Shown: positions 37,755 to 46,009, counted from the stretch's first letter. The stretch: DNA of 64,000 nucleotides from Pseudomonas sp. ANT_H12B (GCF_008369325.1 NZ_VOBI01000002.1:248001-312000); one strand, 5' to 3'. Translations and numbers: made by a program. The notes: a model not told the origin generated them from the letters alone.

Positions 37755-38996
37755 ATGGCTCAGCGGGTTTGCATCATCGGTGGCGGCGTTATCGGGCTGA
37801 CGACAGCCTACGCACTGGTTCGCGAAGGCATCGACGTGACGTTGATCGAGGCCCGGGATTCGTTGGGCAGCGAGACCAGTTTCGCTAACGGCGGGCAGTT
37901 ATCCTACCGTTACGTCGCGCCGCTGGCCGATGCGGGCGTACCGTTGCAGGCGCTTGGCTGGATGTTGCGCGGTGACTCGCCATTGAAGCTGCGCCCGCGT
38001 CTGGACCCGGCGCAATGGCGCTGGATGGCGTCCTTTCTGGCAGCCTGTCGTCGCTCGGTGAATCAGCGCAATGGCGCGCATCTGCTGCGTCTGGCGCTGC
38101 TGAGTCAGGCCACGCTGCAAGGCTGGCGCGAGGAAGATCGCCTCGACGGATTCGACTGGCGGCGCAACGGCAAACTGGTGACGTTTCGTGAAGCCGCGAG
38201 TTTCGAACATGCCCGCCATGCCCTGGCTGATCCGCGACAGCAACAGGTGTTGTCCCGCAGCGAGTGCGCACAGTTGGAGCCTGCACTCGCCGAGGCGCCG
38301 TTTGTGGGCGCGATTTATACCCCCGATGAGGAGGTCGCCGATTGCCATGCTTTCTGCCAGCAACTGCTGGCTCGACTTCAGGCGTCGGGACGTTGCGAGT
38401 TTTTGCTTGGCCGCAAGGTCACCGGCATTCGCCATGCGGACGGTGCGGTGCAGGCGGTCGAAATGGGTTCACAGGTGCTGCCGGTCGAGCAACTGGTGAT
38501 GGCTGCCGGTCATCGCAGTCCGGCGTTGGCGTTGCCGGGCATGAACCTGCCGCTGTATCCGCTCAAGGGCTACAGCCTGACCTTGCCCATTCGCGCCGAG
38601 CATCGGGCGCCAGACCTGAGCATCACCGATTACAACCGCAAGATCGTTTACGCCCGCATCGGTGAACAACTGCGCGTGGCGGCAATGGTCGACATTGTCG
38701 GTTTCGACCCGGCGCTCGATCCCAAGCGTCTGGCGCTGATCAAGCGCCAGGCGCAGGAAACCTTGCCCAATGCCGGCGATTACGATGCCGCCATCGAATG
38801 GGCCGGCATGCGCCCGGCGACCCCCAGCGGCGTGCCGTTGATTGGCGCCACGGCATACCGCAATCTCTGGCTCAACCTCGGTCATGGCGCTCTGGGTTTC
38901 ACCCTGGCCTGTGGCAGCGCTCGGTTGCTTGGCGAATTGATTGCCCGGCGCGCACCTTCGATCGAAATGCTGGGCCTCGCACCTCGCGTCGCCTGA
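37755..38996 (+). CDS. dguA: FAD-dependent D-amino acid dehydrogenase, probable D-glutamate dehydrogenase DguA
   Basis: A 413-residue DAO-fold flavoenzyme with the N-terminal FAD motif VCIIGGGVIGLTTAYAL (residues 4-20) and ARDSLGSETSFANGGQLSYR, and the C-terminal GHGALGFTLACGSA. It resembles DadA-type dehydrogenases that oxidise D-amino acids to 2-oxo acids and pass electrons to the respiratory chain. The DguA assignment comes from the dguR-dguA-dguB-dguC order; substrate preference cannot be read from sequence. First gene of a three-gene operon. Confidence 0.85.
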   Translation: MAQRVCIIGGGVIGLTTAYALVREGIDVTLIEARDSLGSETSFANGGQLSYRYVAPLADAGVPLQALGWMLRGDSPLKLRPRLDPAQWRWMASFLAACRRSVNQRNGAHLLRLALLSQATLQGWREEDRLDGFDWRRNGKLVTFREAASFEHARHALADPRQQQVLSRSECAQLEPALAEAPFVGAIYTPDEEVADCHAFCQQLLARLQASGRCEFLLGRKVTGIRHADGAVQAVEMGSQVLPVEQLVMAAGHRSPALALPGMNLPLYPLKGYSLTLPIRAEHRAPDLSITDYNRKIVYARIGEQLRVAAMVDIVGFDPALDPKRLALIKRQAQETLPNAGDYDAAIEWAGMRPATPSGVPLIGATAYRNLWLNLGHGALGFTLACGSARLLGELIARRAPSIEMLGLAPRVA

Positions 38997-39014
38997 CTTG
39001 AAAAGGAAAAACCG

Positions 39015-39365
39015 ATGAGCATTAACCGTATCAACAGCAACAACCGTCTCTCTGGCGCGGTGACCTTTGGCGATCTGGTGTTTCTCTCGGGACAGGTTCC
39101 GGGTGACAGCCCCGACGTCACCGGCCAAACCGCCGAGGTGCTGGCGAAAATCGATGCGTTGTTGGCCGAAGCTGGCAGCGACAAGGATCATCTGCTCAAC
39201 GCGACCATTTACCTGAACGACATTGGCCGCGACTTTGCCGCCATGAACGAGGTCTGGTCGCAGTGGCTGTCACCGGGCAACGCGCCGACCCGCACTACTT
39301 TGCAGGCGCAGCTGGCCCGTCCAGAGGTTCTGGTGGAAATCACTGTGATCGCCGCCCGCCGCTAA
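39015..39365 (+). CDS. dguB: RidA family 2-iminoacid deaminase, probable DguB
   Basis: A 116-residue Rid-superfamily protein with VFLSGQVPGDSPDVTGQTAE near residues 23-42 and the C-terminal WLSPGNAPTRTTLQAQLARP, whose arginine anchors the substrate carboxylate in active Rid proteins. Rid proteins hydrolyse reactive imines made by amino-acid oxidases, which fits its place 18 bases after a D-amino-acid dehydrogenase. It belongs to a Rid subfamily different from canonical RidA. Confidence 0.88.
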   Translation: MSINRINSNNRLSGAVTFGDLVFLSGQVPGDSPDVTGQTAEVLAKIDALLAEAGSDKDHLLNATIYLNDIGRDFAAMNEVWSQWLSPGNAPTRTTLQAQLARPEVLVEITVIAARR

Positions 39366-39392
39366 TCGCTCTACCCACAACGGAGAATAACA

Positions 39393-40295
39393 ATGCAAAA
39401 AATCACGTTGATCGGCTGCACCCTCGGCCTGCTGCTCGCCAGTCAGGTCCAGGCCAACGAAGCGCCGCTGACCGGTACGCTGAACAAGGTCGCCAATGCC
39501 AAGAGCATCACGCTAGGCTATCGCGACGCGTCGGTGCCGTTCTCTTATGTGGGTGATCACTCGGGGCAGCCGATGGGCTACTCGGTGGATCTGGCGAGTA
39601 AGATTGTCGAGCGCATCAAGCAAAAACTCGAGCTGCCGGATTTGCAGGTGAAGTACAACCTGGTGACCTCGCAAACGCGCATTCCACTGGTGCAGAACGG
39701 CACGGTCGACCTTGAGTGCGGCTCCACCGGCGTGACCGCCGAGCGCATGCAGCAAGTGGCGTTTTCATATGGGTTTATTTATGTGAAGGGGCAGTTGCTC
39801 ACGGCGAAGGACAGCGGCATAAAAAGCTTCGCCGACCTGCGCGGCAAGAACGTCGTGACCACCGCCGGCACCACCAACGAGCGGTTTCTGAAGAGCTACA
39901 ACATCGATCACAAGATCGATATGTTCGTCATCAGCGCCAAGGACCACGGCGAAGCTTTCCAGATGTTAGAGACGGGTCGGGCGGCGGCGTTCTATATGGA
40001 CGACGCGCTGCTTTATGGTGAGCGCGCCAAGGCCCGTGATCCGCATAAATGGGTGGTGGTTGGCGAAGAACAATCGCGGGAAATCTACAGCTGCATGGTG
40101 CGCAAGGGTGATCCGCAGTTTCTCGAGTTGGTGAACTCGACACTTGCCGATCTGTACAGCTCCGGGGAAATCAACGGCATCTACAACCGCTGGTTCCAGC
40201 AGCCGATCCCGCCCAAAGGCTTGAACCTGGAATTCCCGATGACCAGCGAGCTGAAGGCAATCATCGCCAAACCGGTGAGTGATCCGGTGCAATAG
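39393..40295 (+). CDS. dguC: Periplasmic amino-acid binding protein, probable DguC
   Basis: A 300-residue solute-binding protein of the glutamate/aspartate type with a signal peptide (LIGCTLGLLLASQVQA, cleavage after QANE near residue 22). The ligand-binding fold shows ITLGYRDASVPFSYVGDHSG near residue 39, VDLECGSTGVTAERM near 104 and VVTTAGTTNERFLKSYNI near 150. It is the third gene of the dgu operon. No permease or ATPase genes accompany it, so it may share a transporter elsewhere or act only as a sensor. Confidence 0.88.
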   Translation: MQKITLIGCTLGLLLASQVQANEAPLTGTLNKVANAKSITLGYRDASVPFSYVGDHSGQPMGYSVDLASKIVERIKQKLELPDLQVKYNLVTSQTRIPLVQNGTVDLECGSTGVTAERMQQVAFSYGFIYVKGQLLTAKDSGIKSFADLRGKNVVTTAGTTNERFLKSYNIDHKIDMFVISAKDHGEAFQMLETGRAAAFYMDDALLYGERAKARDPHKWVVVGEEQSREIYSCMVRKGDPQFLELVNSTLADLYSSGEINGIYNRWFQQPIPPKGLNLEFPMTSELKAIIAKPVSDPVQ

Positions 40296-40303
40296 TTCCT
40301 GAC

Positions 40304-40336
40304 TGATCGTTCCCACACTCTGCGTGGGAACGATCA
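40304..40336. repeat. Short GATCGTTCCCAC hairpin
   Basis: TGATCGTTCCCAC and its exact complement GTGGGAACGATCA flank a 7-base loop just after dguC. It is the minimal form of the repeat family whose long copies are at 1628 and 53748. A degenerate REP follows at about 40352-40390. Confidence 0.85.
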
Positions 40337-40394
40337 GTACGCGGTCTCCTGTGGGAGCGGCGGTGCGACGATTCGACTTGCCCGCGAAGAGGCC

Positions 40395-41114
40395 TTAGAA
40401 ATCACCCCAAAGTTGCTGGGCCACCGCCAACGCCACCACCGGCGCGGTTTCGGTGCGCAACACTCGAGGGCCGAGGCGGGCGGCGTGAAAACCGCCAGCC
40501 TTGGCCTGCTCGACTTCAGCGTCGGACAACCCGCCTTCCGGGCCAATCAAGAACGCCAACGTCGCAGGCTTCGCATGGCTCACCAACGGCTCCGCCACCG
40601 GATGCAGCACCAGTTTCAATTCAGCCTCGGTCTGCTTCAACCAGTCCGCCAACAGCAGCGGCGGATGAATCACCGGCACCCGTGAACGCCCGCATTGCTC
40701 GCACGCGCTGATCGCAACCTGGCGCCAGTGCATCAGGCGTTTGTCGGCACGCTCGTCCTTCAGCCGGACTTCACAGCGGTCGCTGAAGATCGGGGTGATC
40801 TCGGTGACGCCCAATTCGGTGGCTTTCTGAATCGCCCAATCCATCCGCTCGCCACGGGACAAGCCCTGGCCGAGATGGATCGACAAGGGCGACTCGACCT
40901 GCCCGGTGAAGCTTTCATCGATTTGCACGACGACGCGCTTCTTGCCGACTTCTATCAGCGTGGCGCGAAACTCATGGCCCGAACCGTCGAACAGTTGCAG
41001 CGCATCACCCTCGGCCATGCGCAACACGCGGCTGATGTAATGCGCCTGGGCCTCGGGCAACTCGTGTTCGCCGGTGCTCAAGGGGGCGTCGATAAAGAAG
41101 CGGGACAGTCTCAT
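40395..41114 (-). CDS. rsmE: 16S rRNA (uracil-1498-N3)-methyltransferase
   Basis: RsmE methylates U1498 of 16S rRNA. The 239-residue SPOUT-class protein shows the N-terminal PUA-like domain (MRLSRFFIDAPL) and the C-terminal knotted SAM site LIGPEGGLSDAEVEQAKAGG near residues 190-209, with LGPRVLRTETAPVVAL closing the knot. In the same orientation as bioA and downstream of it, but separated by a REP pair. Confidence 0.96.
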   Translation of the reverse strand: MRLSRFFIDAPLSTGEHELPEAQAHYISRVLRMAEGDALQLFDGSGHEFRATLIEVGKKRVVVQIDESFTGQVESPLSIHLGQGLSRGERMDWAIQKATELGVTEITPIFSDRCEVRLKDERADKRLMHWRQVAISACEQCGRSRVPVIHPPLLLADWLKQTEAELKLVLHPVAEPLVSHAKPATLAFLIGPEGGLSDAEVEQAKAGGFHAARLGPRVLRTETAPVVALAVAQQLWGDF

Positions 41115-41177
41115 GCGGGGTCTCTGAAAAGGGTGTTAATCATCTGAAATCATTGTTGGCTTCTGTGCGCGAACCTT

Positions 41178-41267
41178 TGTGGGAGTGAGCCTGCTCGCGA
41201 TAGCGGGGTGTCAGTCGACATCAATTTTGACTGTTACACCGCAATCGCGAGCAGGCTCACTCCCACA
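41178..41267. repeat. REP pair (perfect arms)
   Basis: A 23-base arm TGTGGGAGTGAGCCTGCTCG(CGA) at 41178-41200 and its exact complement at 41245-41267, with 44 bases between, lie between rsmE and bioA. Arm sequence is the same subtype as at 6223-6284, with a longer spacer. Confidence 0.9.
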
Positions 41268-41288
41268 TGGACCGCATCGTTCGATGCA

Positions 41289-42695
41289 TCAGCCCGGATC
41301 TCGGAAACCGGGGTGAAAGTCCTTCGGCACTGAAACACTGACGCTGTCACGGGTGGCAATGTCGATACCTTCACTCGCCACTTCGGCCAGAAAGTCGATC
41401 TGTTCAGGCGTGATCACGTACGGCGGCAGGAAGTACACCACGCTGCCCAACGGTCGAAGTAAAGCACCACGCTCCAGCGCATGCTGGAACACTTTCAAGC
41501 CACGACGCTCCTGCCATGGATAAGCTTCCTTAGTGGCCTTGTCCTTGACCATTTCAATGGCCAGCACCATGCCGGTCTGGCGCACTTCCGAAACGTTCGG
41601 GTGATCGGCCAGATGCGCGGTGGCGGTGGCCATGCGCTGGGCCAGTGCCTTGTTGTTCTCGATGACGTTGTCTTCTTCGAAGATATCCAACGTCGCCAAT
41701 GCCGCCGCGCACGCCAGCGGATTGCCGGTGTAGCTGTGGGAATGCAGGAAGGCGCGCAGGGTCGGGTAGTCGTCGTAGAACGCGCTGTAGACATCTTCGG
41801 TGGTTACGCAGGCCGCCAGCGGCAGGTAACCACCGGTCAGGGCCTTGGACAGGCAGAGGAAATCCGGGCGGATGCCAGCCTGTTCACAGGCGAACATCGT
41901 CCCGGTGCGGCCGAAGCCGACGGCGATTTCGTCGTGGATCAGGTGCACGCCATAACGGTCGCAGGCTTCGCGCAGCAGTTTCAGATAAACCGGGTGGTAC
42001 ATGCGCATGCCGCCGGCGCCCTGGATCAGCGGCTCGACGATCACTGCAGCGACGGTGTCGTGGTTCTCGGCCAGGGTCTGTTCCATGGCCGCGAACATGT
42101 TGCGCGAATGTTCTTCCCAGCTCATGCCTTCCGGTCGCAGGTAGCAATCGGGGCTCGGTACCTTGATGGTGTCCAGCAGCAAGGCCTTGTAGGTTTCGGT
42201 AAACAGCGGCACATCGCCCACCGACATCGCCGCCATCGTCTCGCCGTGGTAGCTGTTGGTCAGGGTGACGAAGCGCTTCTTGTTCGGCTGGCTGCGGTTG
42301 AGCCAATAGTGAAAGCTCATTTTCAGCGCAACTTCGATGCAGGACGACCCGTTATCGGCGTAGAAGCACCGGGTCAGGCCTTCCGGCGTCATCTTCACCA
42401 GACGCTCGGACAACTCGATCACCGGCTGATGACTGAAACCGGCAAGAATCACGTGTTCCAGTTGATCGACCTGATCCTTGATGCGTTGGTTGATCCGCGG
42501 GTTGGCGTGGCCAAACACGTTGACCCACCAGGAACTGACCGCATCGAGGTAGCGTTTACCTTCGAAGTCTTCCAGCCACACGCCTTCACCGCGCTTGATC
42601 GGGATCAACGGCAACTGTTCGTGGTCTTTCATCTGGGTGCAGGGATGCCACAACACGGCGAGATCGCGTTGCATCCACTGATTATTCAGGCCCAT
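41289..42695 (-). CDS. bioA: Adenosylmethionine-8-amino-7-oxononanoate aminotransferase
   Basis: BioA converts KAPA to DAPA in biotin synthesis using SAM as amino donor and PLP as cofactor. The 468-residue class III aminotransferase shows LWHPCTQMKDHEQLPLIPI near residues 15-33, TLTNSYHGETMAAMSVGD near 144, LIHDEIAVGFGRTGTMFACE near 252 and the PLP lysine in LSKALTGGYLPLAA (about residue 284). The rest of the biotin operon is not here, as is normal for Pseudomonas. Confidence 0.95.
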   Translation of the reverse strand: MGLNNQWMQRDLAVLWHPCTQMKDHEQLPLIPIKRGEGVWLEDFEGKRYLDAVSSWWVNVFGHANPRINQRIKDQVDQLEHVILAGFSHQPVIELSERLVKMTPEGLTRCFYADNGSSCIEVALKMSFHYWLNRSQPNKKRFVTLTNSYHGETMAAMSVGDVPLFTETYKALLLDTIKVPSPDCYLRPEGMSWEEHSRNMFAAMEQTLAENHDTVAAVIVEPLIQGAGGMRMYHPVYLKLLREACDRYGVHLIHDEIAVGFGRTGTMFACEQAGIRPDFLCLSKALTGGYLPLAACVTTEDVYSAFYDDYPTLRAFLHSHSYTGNPLACAAALATLDIFEEDNVIENNKALAQRMATATAHLADHPNVSEVRQTGMVLAIEMVKDKATKEAYPWQERRGLKVFQHALERGALLRPLGSVVYFLPPYVITPEQIDFLAEVASEGIDIATRDSVSVSVPKDFHPGFRDPG

Positions 42696-42917
42696 TTTCA
42701 GTCTCCTCGAGGCGGCTCGCGACAGGCGCGGGCAAACAATCGCGCAAGCCTATGCAATGCGCGTCACGGGGACAACCCATTGTGTCGATTGAGCTACTTT
42801 GTATAGGACGATAGACGTCGCTGGCGGCCTTTTGATGGCTGACGTATTCTTCGCGGTTCTTTGGGTCGCCTGACCCGTAAAACCTCTATTTCCTCGTGTA
42901 TTTCCGGAGTTCGCTGA

Positions 42918-44681
42918 ATGTCTGCTGGTTGGCTGCGCGCCTGTGCGCTGGTGATGTTGGGGCTGTTCAGCGTGTCTGCGCTGGCCAAGGATAAAACCGC
43001 GATCGTGATCGGCGGTGGCCTGTCGGGACTTACGGCTGCCTATGAACTGCAGAACAAAGGCTGGCAGGTCACGTTGCTGGAAGCCAAGCCGGGCATGGGC
43101 GGCCGTTCCGGCATGGCCACCAGTGAGTGGATCGGCAACGACAAGACCCAGCCGGATTTGAATAAGTACGTCTCGATCTTCAAGCTGAGCACCACGCCGG
43201 CTCCTGAGTTCGTCCGTACCCCGAGCTACCTGATCGACGGCGTGTATTACACCGCTGCCGATCTGGCCACCAAGCAGCCGGCCACCAGCGAGGCGCTCAA
43301 GCGCTACGAAACGACCCTGGACGATCTGGCGCGTTCCATCGAAGACCCGCAGAACCCGGCGGCCAACAGCACGCTGCACGCACTGGACCAGATCAACGTG
43401 TCGAACTGGCTTGATCGCCTGAGCTTGCCAGCCACGGCCCGCCAATTGGTGAATCAGCAGATTCGTACCCGTTATGACGAACCTTCGCGCCTGTCGCTGT
43501 TGTACTACGCACAACAGAGCCGGGTTTACCGTGGTGTTTCCGATCGCGATCTGCGAGCTTCGCGCCTGCTCGGTGGCAGCCCGGTGCTGGCCCAGGCCTT
43601 CGTCAAACAGCTGAAAACCATCAAGACCAGTTCTCCGGTTTCGGCGATCATTCAGGACAAGGACGGCGTGACCGTCAAAGTCGGCAGCGTTGGCTATCAG
43701 GCTGACTACGTCATTGTGGCCGTGCCGTTGCGCGCACTGAACAAGATCCAGATGACTCCGGCGCTGGATGCTCAGCACATGGCTGCCATCAAGGGCACCA
43801 ACTACGGCTGGCGCGACCAGATCATGCTGAAGTTCAAGACGCCGGTGTGGGAAAGCAAGGCGCGCATGTCCGGCGAGATCTACAGCAACACCGGCCTGGG
43901 CATGATGTGGGTTGAGCCGGCCCTGAAGGGCGGCGCCAACGTGGTGATCAACCTGTCCGGCGACAACGCCCGTGTGATGCAGGCCTTCGGCGACAAACAG
44001 ATGGTCGATCAGGTGCTGATCCGTCTGCATGCCTTTTATCCACAGGCGCGCGGTTCGTTTACCGGTTATGAAATTCGCCGCTACAGCACCGACCCTTCAA
44101 TGGGCGGCGCTTACCTGGCGTTCGGCCCTGGCCAGATCAGCAAGTACTGGCGTCTGTGGGAGCGTCCGATTCAGCGTGTAGCCTTTGCCGGCGAACACAC
44201 CGACACCTTGTACCCGGGCACGCTGGAAGGCGCATTGCGCACCGGTCAGCGGGCAGCCAGTCAGGTTGAAGACTTGGCGGCCGGCAAGTCGTTTGAACCG
44301 GCGAAGGTTGTTCCGGCAGCGACTGCTGTTGCGGCCGGTGCAGTGGCGGCGAAGAAAGGTAATTTCTTCACTAATTTGTTCGGTGGTTCTGACGACAAAC
44401 CGGAACCGGCCAAGAAGCCTGAGCCCGTGGCTCCGGTTGCTCCGGCACCGACTCCAGTGCCAGCCCCGACCCCGGCGCCTGTCCCAGTCGAAGCGCCGAA
44501 GCCTGCGGTACCGGTGAAAACCGAGCCGGCGAAAAAAGCTCCGGTCAAAACTCCAGTGAAAAAGCCTGCTGCCAAGACCGAGGCGAAAAAAGCCTCGGTA
44601 AAAGCCCCGGTGAAGAAAGCTGAACTGGCGAAGAAGCCAGCGGCTAAACCAGCAGCGACCACTGAGACCAAGGTTCAGTAA
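42918..44681 (+). CDS. Exported FAD-dependent amine oxidase with Ala/Lys/Pro-rich tail
   Basis: A 587-residue protein of the flavin amine oxidase family. The N-terminus has a signal peptide (LRACALVMLGLFSVSALA, cleavage after ALA-K near residue 24) directly before the FAD motif AIVIGGGLSGLTAAYEL. The C-terminal flavin motif AGEHTDTLYPGTLEGALRTG lies near residue 425. From about residue 480 it continues with a low-complexity, positively charged tail of Pro, Ala, Lys and Val. Substrate unknown; it occupies the place of PA0421 of P. aeruginosa. The signal lacks a twin-arginine pair, unusual for a cofactor-containing exported enzyme. A terminator follows at once. Confidence 0.88.
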   Translation: MSAGWLRACALVMLGLFSVSALAKDKTAIVIGGGLSGLTAAYELQNKGWQVTLLEAKPGMGGRSGMATSEWIGNDKTQPDLNKYVSIFKLSTTPAPEFVRTPSYLIDGVYYTAADLATKQPATSEALKRYETTLDDLARSIEDPQNPAANSTLHALDQINVSNWLDRLSLPATARQLVNQQIRTRYDEPSRLSLLYYAQQSRVYRGVSDRDLRASRLLGGSPVLAQAFVKQLKTIKTSSPVSAIIQDKDGVTVKVGSVGYQADYVIVAVPLRALNKIQMTPALDAQHMAAIKGTNYGWRDQIMLKFKTPVWESKARMSGEIYSNTGLGMMWVEPALKGGANVVINLSGDNARVMQAFGDKQMVDQVLIRLHAFYPQARGSFTGYEIRRYSTDPSMGGAYLAFGPGQISKYWRLWERPIQRVAFAGEHTDTLYPGTLEGALRTGQRAASQVEDLAAGKSFEPAKVVPAATAVAAGAVAAKKGNFFTNLFGGSDDKPEPAKKPEPVAPVAPAPTPVPAPTPAPVPVEAPKPAVPVKTEPAKKAPVKTPVKKPAAKTEAKKASVKAPVKKAELAKKPAAKPAATTETKVQ

Positions 44682-44692
44682 CGTTCAGGCGT

Positions 44693-44727
44693 AAAAAAAG
44701 CGCGGCCCGAGGGTCGCGCTTTTTCTT
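44693..44727 (+). terminator. Rho-independent terminator after the amine oxidase gene
   Basis: AAAAAGCGCGGCCC, a GAG loop and GGGTCGCGCTTTTT form a GC-rich stem with an A-run before and a U-run after, 12 bases beyond the stop codon. A decayed copy of it appears at 45886-45917 behind the remnant of the gene's tail. Confidence 0.85.
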
Positions 44728-44889
44728 GATCATCCGGTTTTACCTAGGCTGAACTCTGTATTCGCAAAACCTTGATTTCAGTCCTACAGTCTTTAGCGAT
44801 GTATCAGATACTTCCCACAAAATTATCAGAAGCAAATGACCGATAGGGTTGAGTTTGAGGTATATGCTCTTCAAAAATCTGGAGCATAT

Positions 44890-45051
44890 ATGAAACTACT
44901 AGTGGCAATTATAATCTTGATAATGCTTTCTGGTTGTGTGGTTGGTGAATGTAGAGATCCGCTGAAAATTCCTATGCTTCCCAAGCGCGACGCTGAGTTG
45001 GCTCACAAATGCCGAATGGACCCTTATAAACCTGAGTGCTCAGTCAATTAG
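44890..45051 (+). CDS. Small lipoprotein, 53 residues, unknown function
   Basis: Begins MKLLVAIIILIMLSGC, a textbook lipoprotein signal with lipobox LSGC; the mature part would be about 38 residues with three further cysteines. A GGAG site is 5 bases before the ATG at 44890, which is preferred over one 54 bases upstream because it starts the signal. It uses ATA and CTA codons that neighbouring genes avoid. It is convergent with the lectin gene, 65 bases between stops. I do not recognise a family. Small lipoproteins act as lysis or immunity factors beside some bacteriocins, but nothing here proves that. Confidence 0.65.
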   Translation: MKLLVAIIILIMLSGCVVGECRDPLKIPMLPKRDAELAHKCRMDPYKPECSVN

Positions 45052-45116
45052 GTGGTGTCATTAATTAGCAGTCCCTTAACGCATGATGCTTAATTTCTTG
45101 TCATGAATAAGCGGTG

Positions 45117-45608
45117 TTAGTTAAACTCCCAATGAAAAATTGGTATTCCCTGAGCTAGTACATTAAGCTTCTTTTGTTTAGGGAAGCGACCAGGAACAAA
45201 TCCAGAGCGGGCCCAGCGCAGATCTCCCGTCCGCTGATCATAAATGACCAGATTCCCGTCATCTTGAATAACCATACATGTGTTGTACCACAGCGATTTA
45301 TCAGTGCTGTGAGTGCTTTCAGCAATCCATAAGCGCTTTCTAGACGGATCATAAAGAAATCCACTATTGCTGATCACAAATTGCAGAGGAAGCATTTTTC
45401 TCGGATACAAAGTTTTGCTGTAAAGCTGATTGTTGTCTGCAATCCATGCTACAGCACCATTATCCGTAATGACCAAATTTCCATCAGCTTGCAATATCAA
45501 TCGAAATCGACCGTTTTCGGACATAAGATATTGCCCCGGCAACATCGATTGATTGGGAGGCAGTACCGACGAACCACTTGCTTGAAATGGGGTGTATGTA
45601 ATAGCCAT
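45117..45608 (-). CDS. Single-domain monocot-mannose-binding-lectin-like protein (bacteriocin-like)
   Basis: A 163-residue protein with a bulb-type (MMBL) lectin fold. The sugar-binding pattern Gln-x-Asp-x-Asn-x-Val-x-Tyr is complete at residues 115-123 (QDDGNLVIY), has Thr for Tyr at residues 40-48 (QADGNLVIT), and is lost in the middle repeat (near 78-98). No signal peptide is visible, as in LlpA-type lectin bacteriocins of Pseudomonas, which however have two such domains. An AAGGTG site precedes the ATG at 45608. Codon use (AGA, ATA, CTA) and AT-rich composition differ from the neighbours, suggesting recent transfer. Target and activity are unknown. Confidence 0.8.
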   Translation of the reverse strand: MAITYTPFQASGSSVLPPNQSMLPGQYLMSENGRFRLILQADGNLVITDNGAVAWIADNNQLYSKTLYPRKMLPLQFVISNSGFLYDPSRKRLWIAESTHSTDKSLWYNTCMVIQDDGNLVIYDQRTGDLRWARSGFVPGRFPKQKKLNVLAQGIPIFHWEFN

Positions 45609-45772
45609 ATTTTTCACCTTGATCAATGAGTTGTTGAGTGTTCATTGAATCAAATTCAAATACGGAAATGGCTATACATATTTATAGCTTGTCTTAAAAA
45701 ACATTTAATCGCAGATTAGCGTGAAACACGAAAGCAAGCGGTAGCCATTAAGTACTCTGGATTGGTGGGGCG

Positions 45773-45866
45773 GAGCCTGCCAAGGCGGCACCGGCCAAAC
45801 CCCCGGCGAAAAAACTGAACCAGCGAAGAACCCGACGGCCAAACTGCCGAGGCCAAGACGCAGTAA
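45773..45866 (+). pseudogene. Frameshifted remnant of the amine oxidase C-terminal tail
   Basis: The stretch starts Glu-Pro-Ala-Lys-Ala-Ala-Pro-Ala-Lys-Pro-Pro-Ala-Lys-Lys. After restoring one A in each of two A-runs it continues Thr-Glu-Pro-Ala-Lys-Asn-Pro-Thr-Ala-Lys, then Thr-Ala-Glu-Ala-Lys-Thr-Gln-stop. This mirrors the true tail of the gene at 42918-44681, which ends Thr-Thr-Glu-Thr-Lys-Val-Gln-stop. No start codon or body of the gene precedes it. It reads as a duplicated or older copy of the 3' end, now separated from the gene by the lectin cassette. Confidence 0.7.
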
Positions 45867-45885
45867 AGCTGTGGAATGAGCAGAC

Positions 45886-45917
45886 ACCCGGCTCAAGGAT
45901 CGTGCTGTTTTTTTGCC
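45886..45917 (+). terminator. Decayed terminator copy
   Basis: CACCCGGCTCAAGGATCGTG followed by CTGTTTTTTTG aligns with the working terminator at 44693-44727 (GCGCGGCCCGAGGGTCGCGCTTTTT) in base order and U-run, but the stem is broken by several substitutions. It supports the reading of 45773-45917 as a second copy of the gene's 3' end. Confidence 0.5.
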
Positions 45918-45980
45918 TGATCCAAGCCAGCTCTCACTTTTCGATCTGTGGGACACAATTCATGTCACACAGCAGATCCC

Positions 45981-46009
45981 TTATGGGAGCGGGCTTGCTC
46001 GCGAAGAGG
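45981..46009. repeat. Single REP unit
   Basis: TTATGGGAGCGGGCTTGCTC followed by GCGAAGAGG is one unpaired REP unit upstream of the cytochrome b561 gene. No opposed partner is found within 200 bases. Confidence 0.7.
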
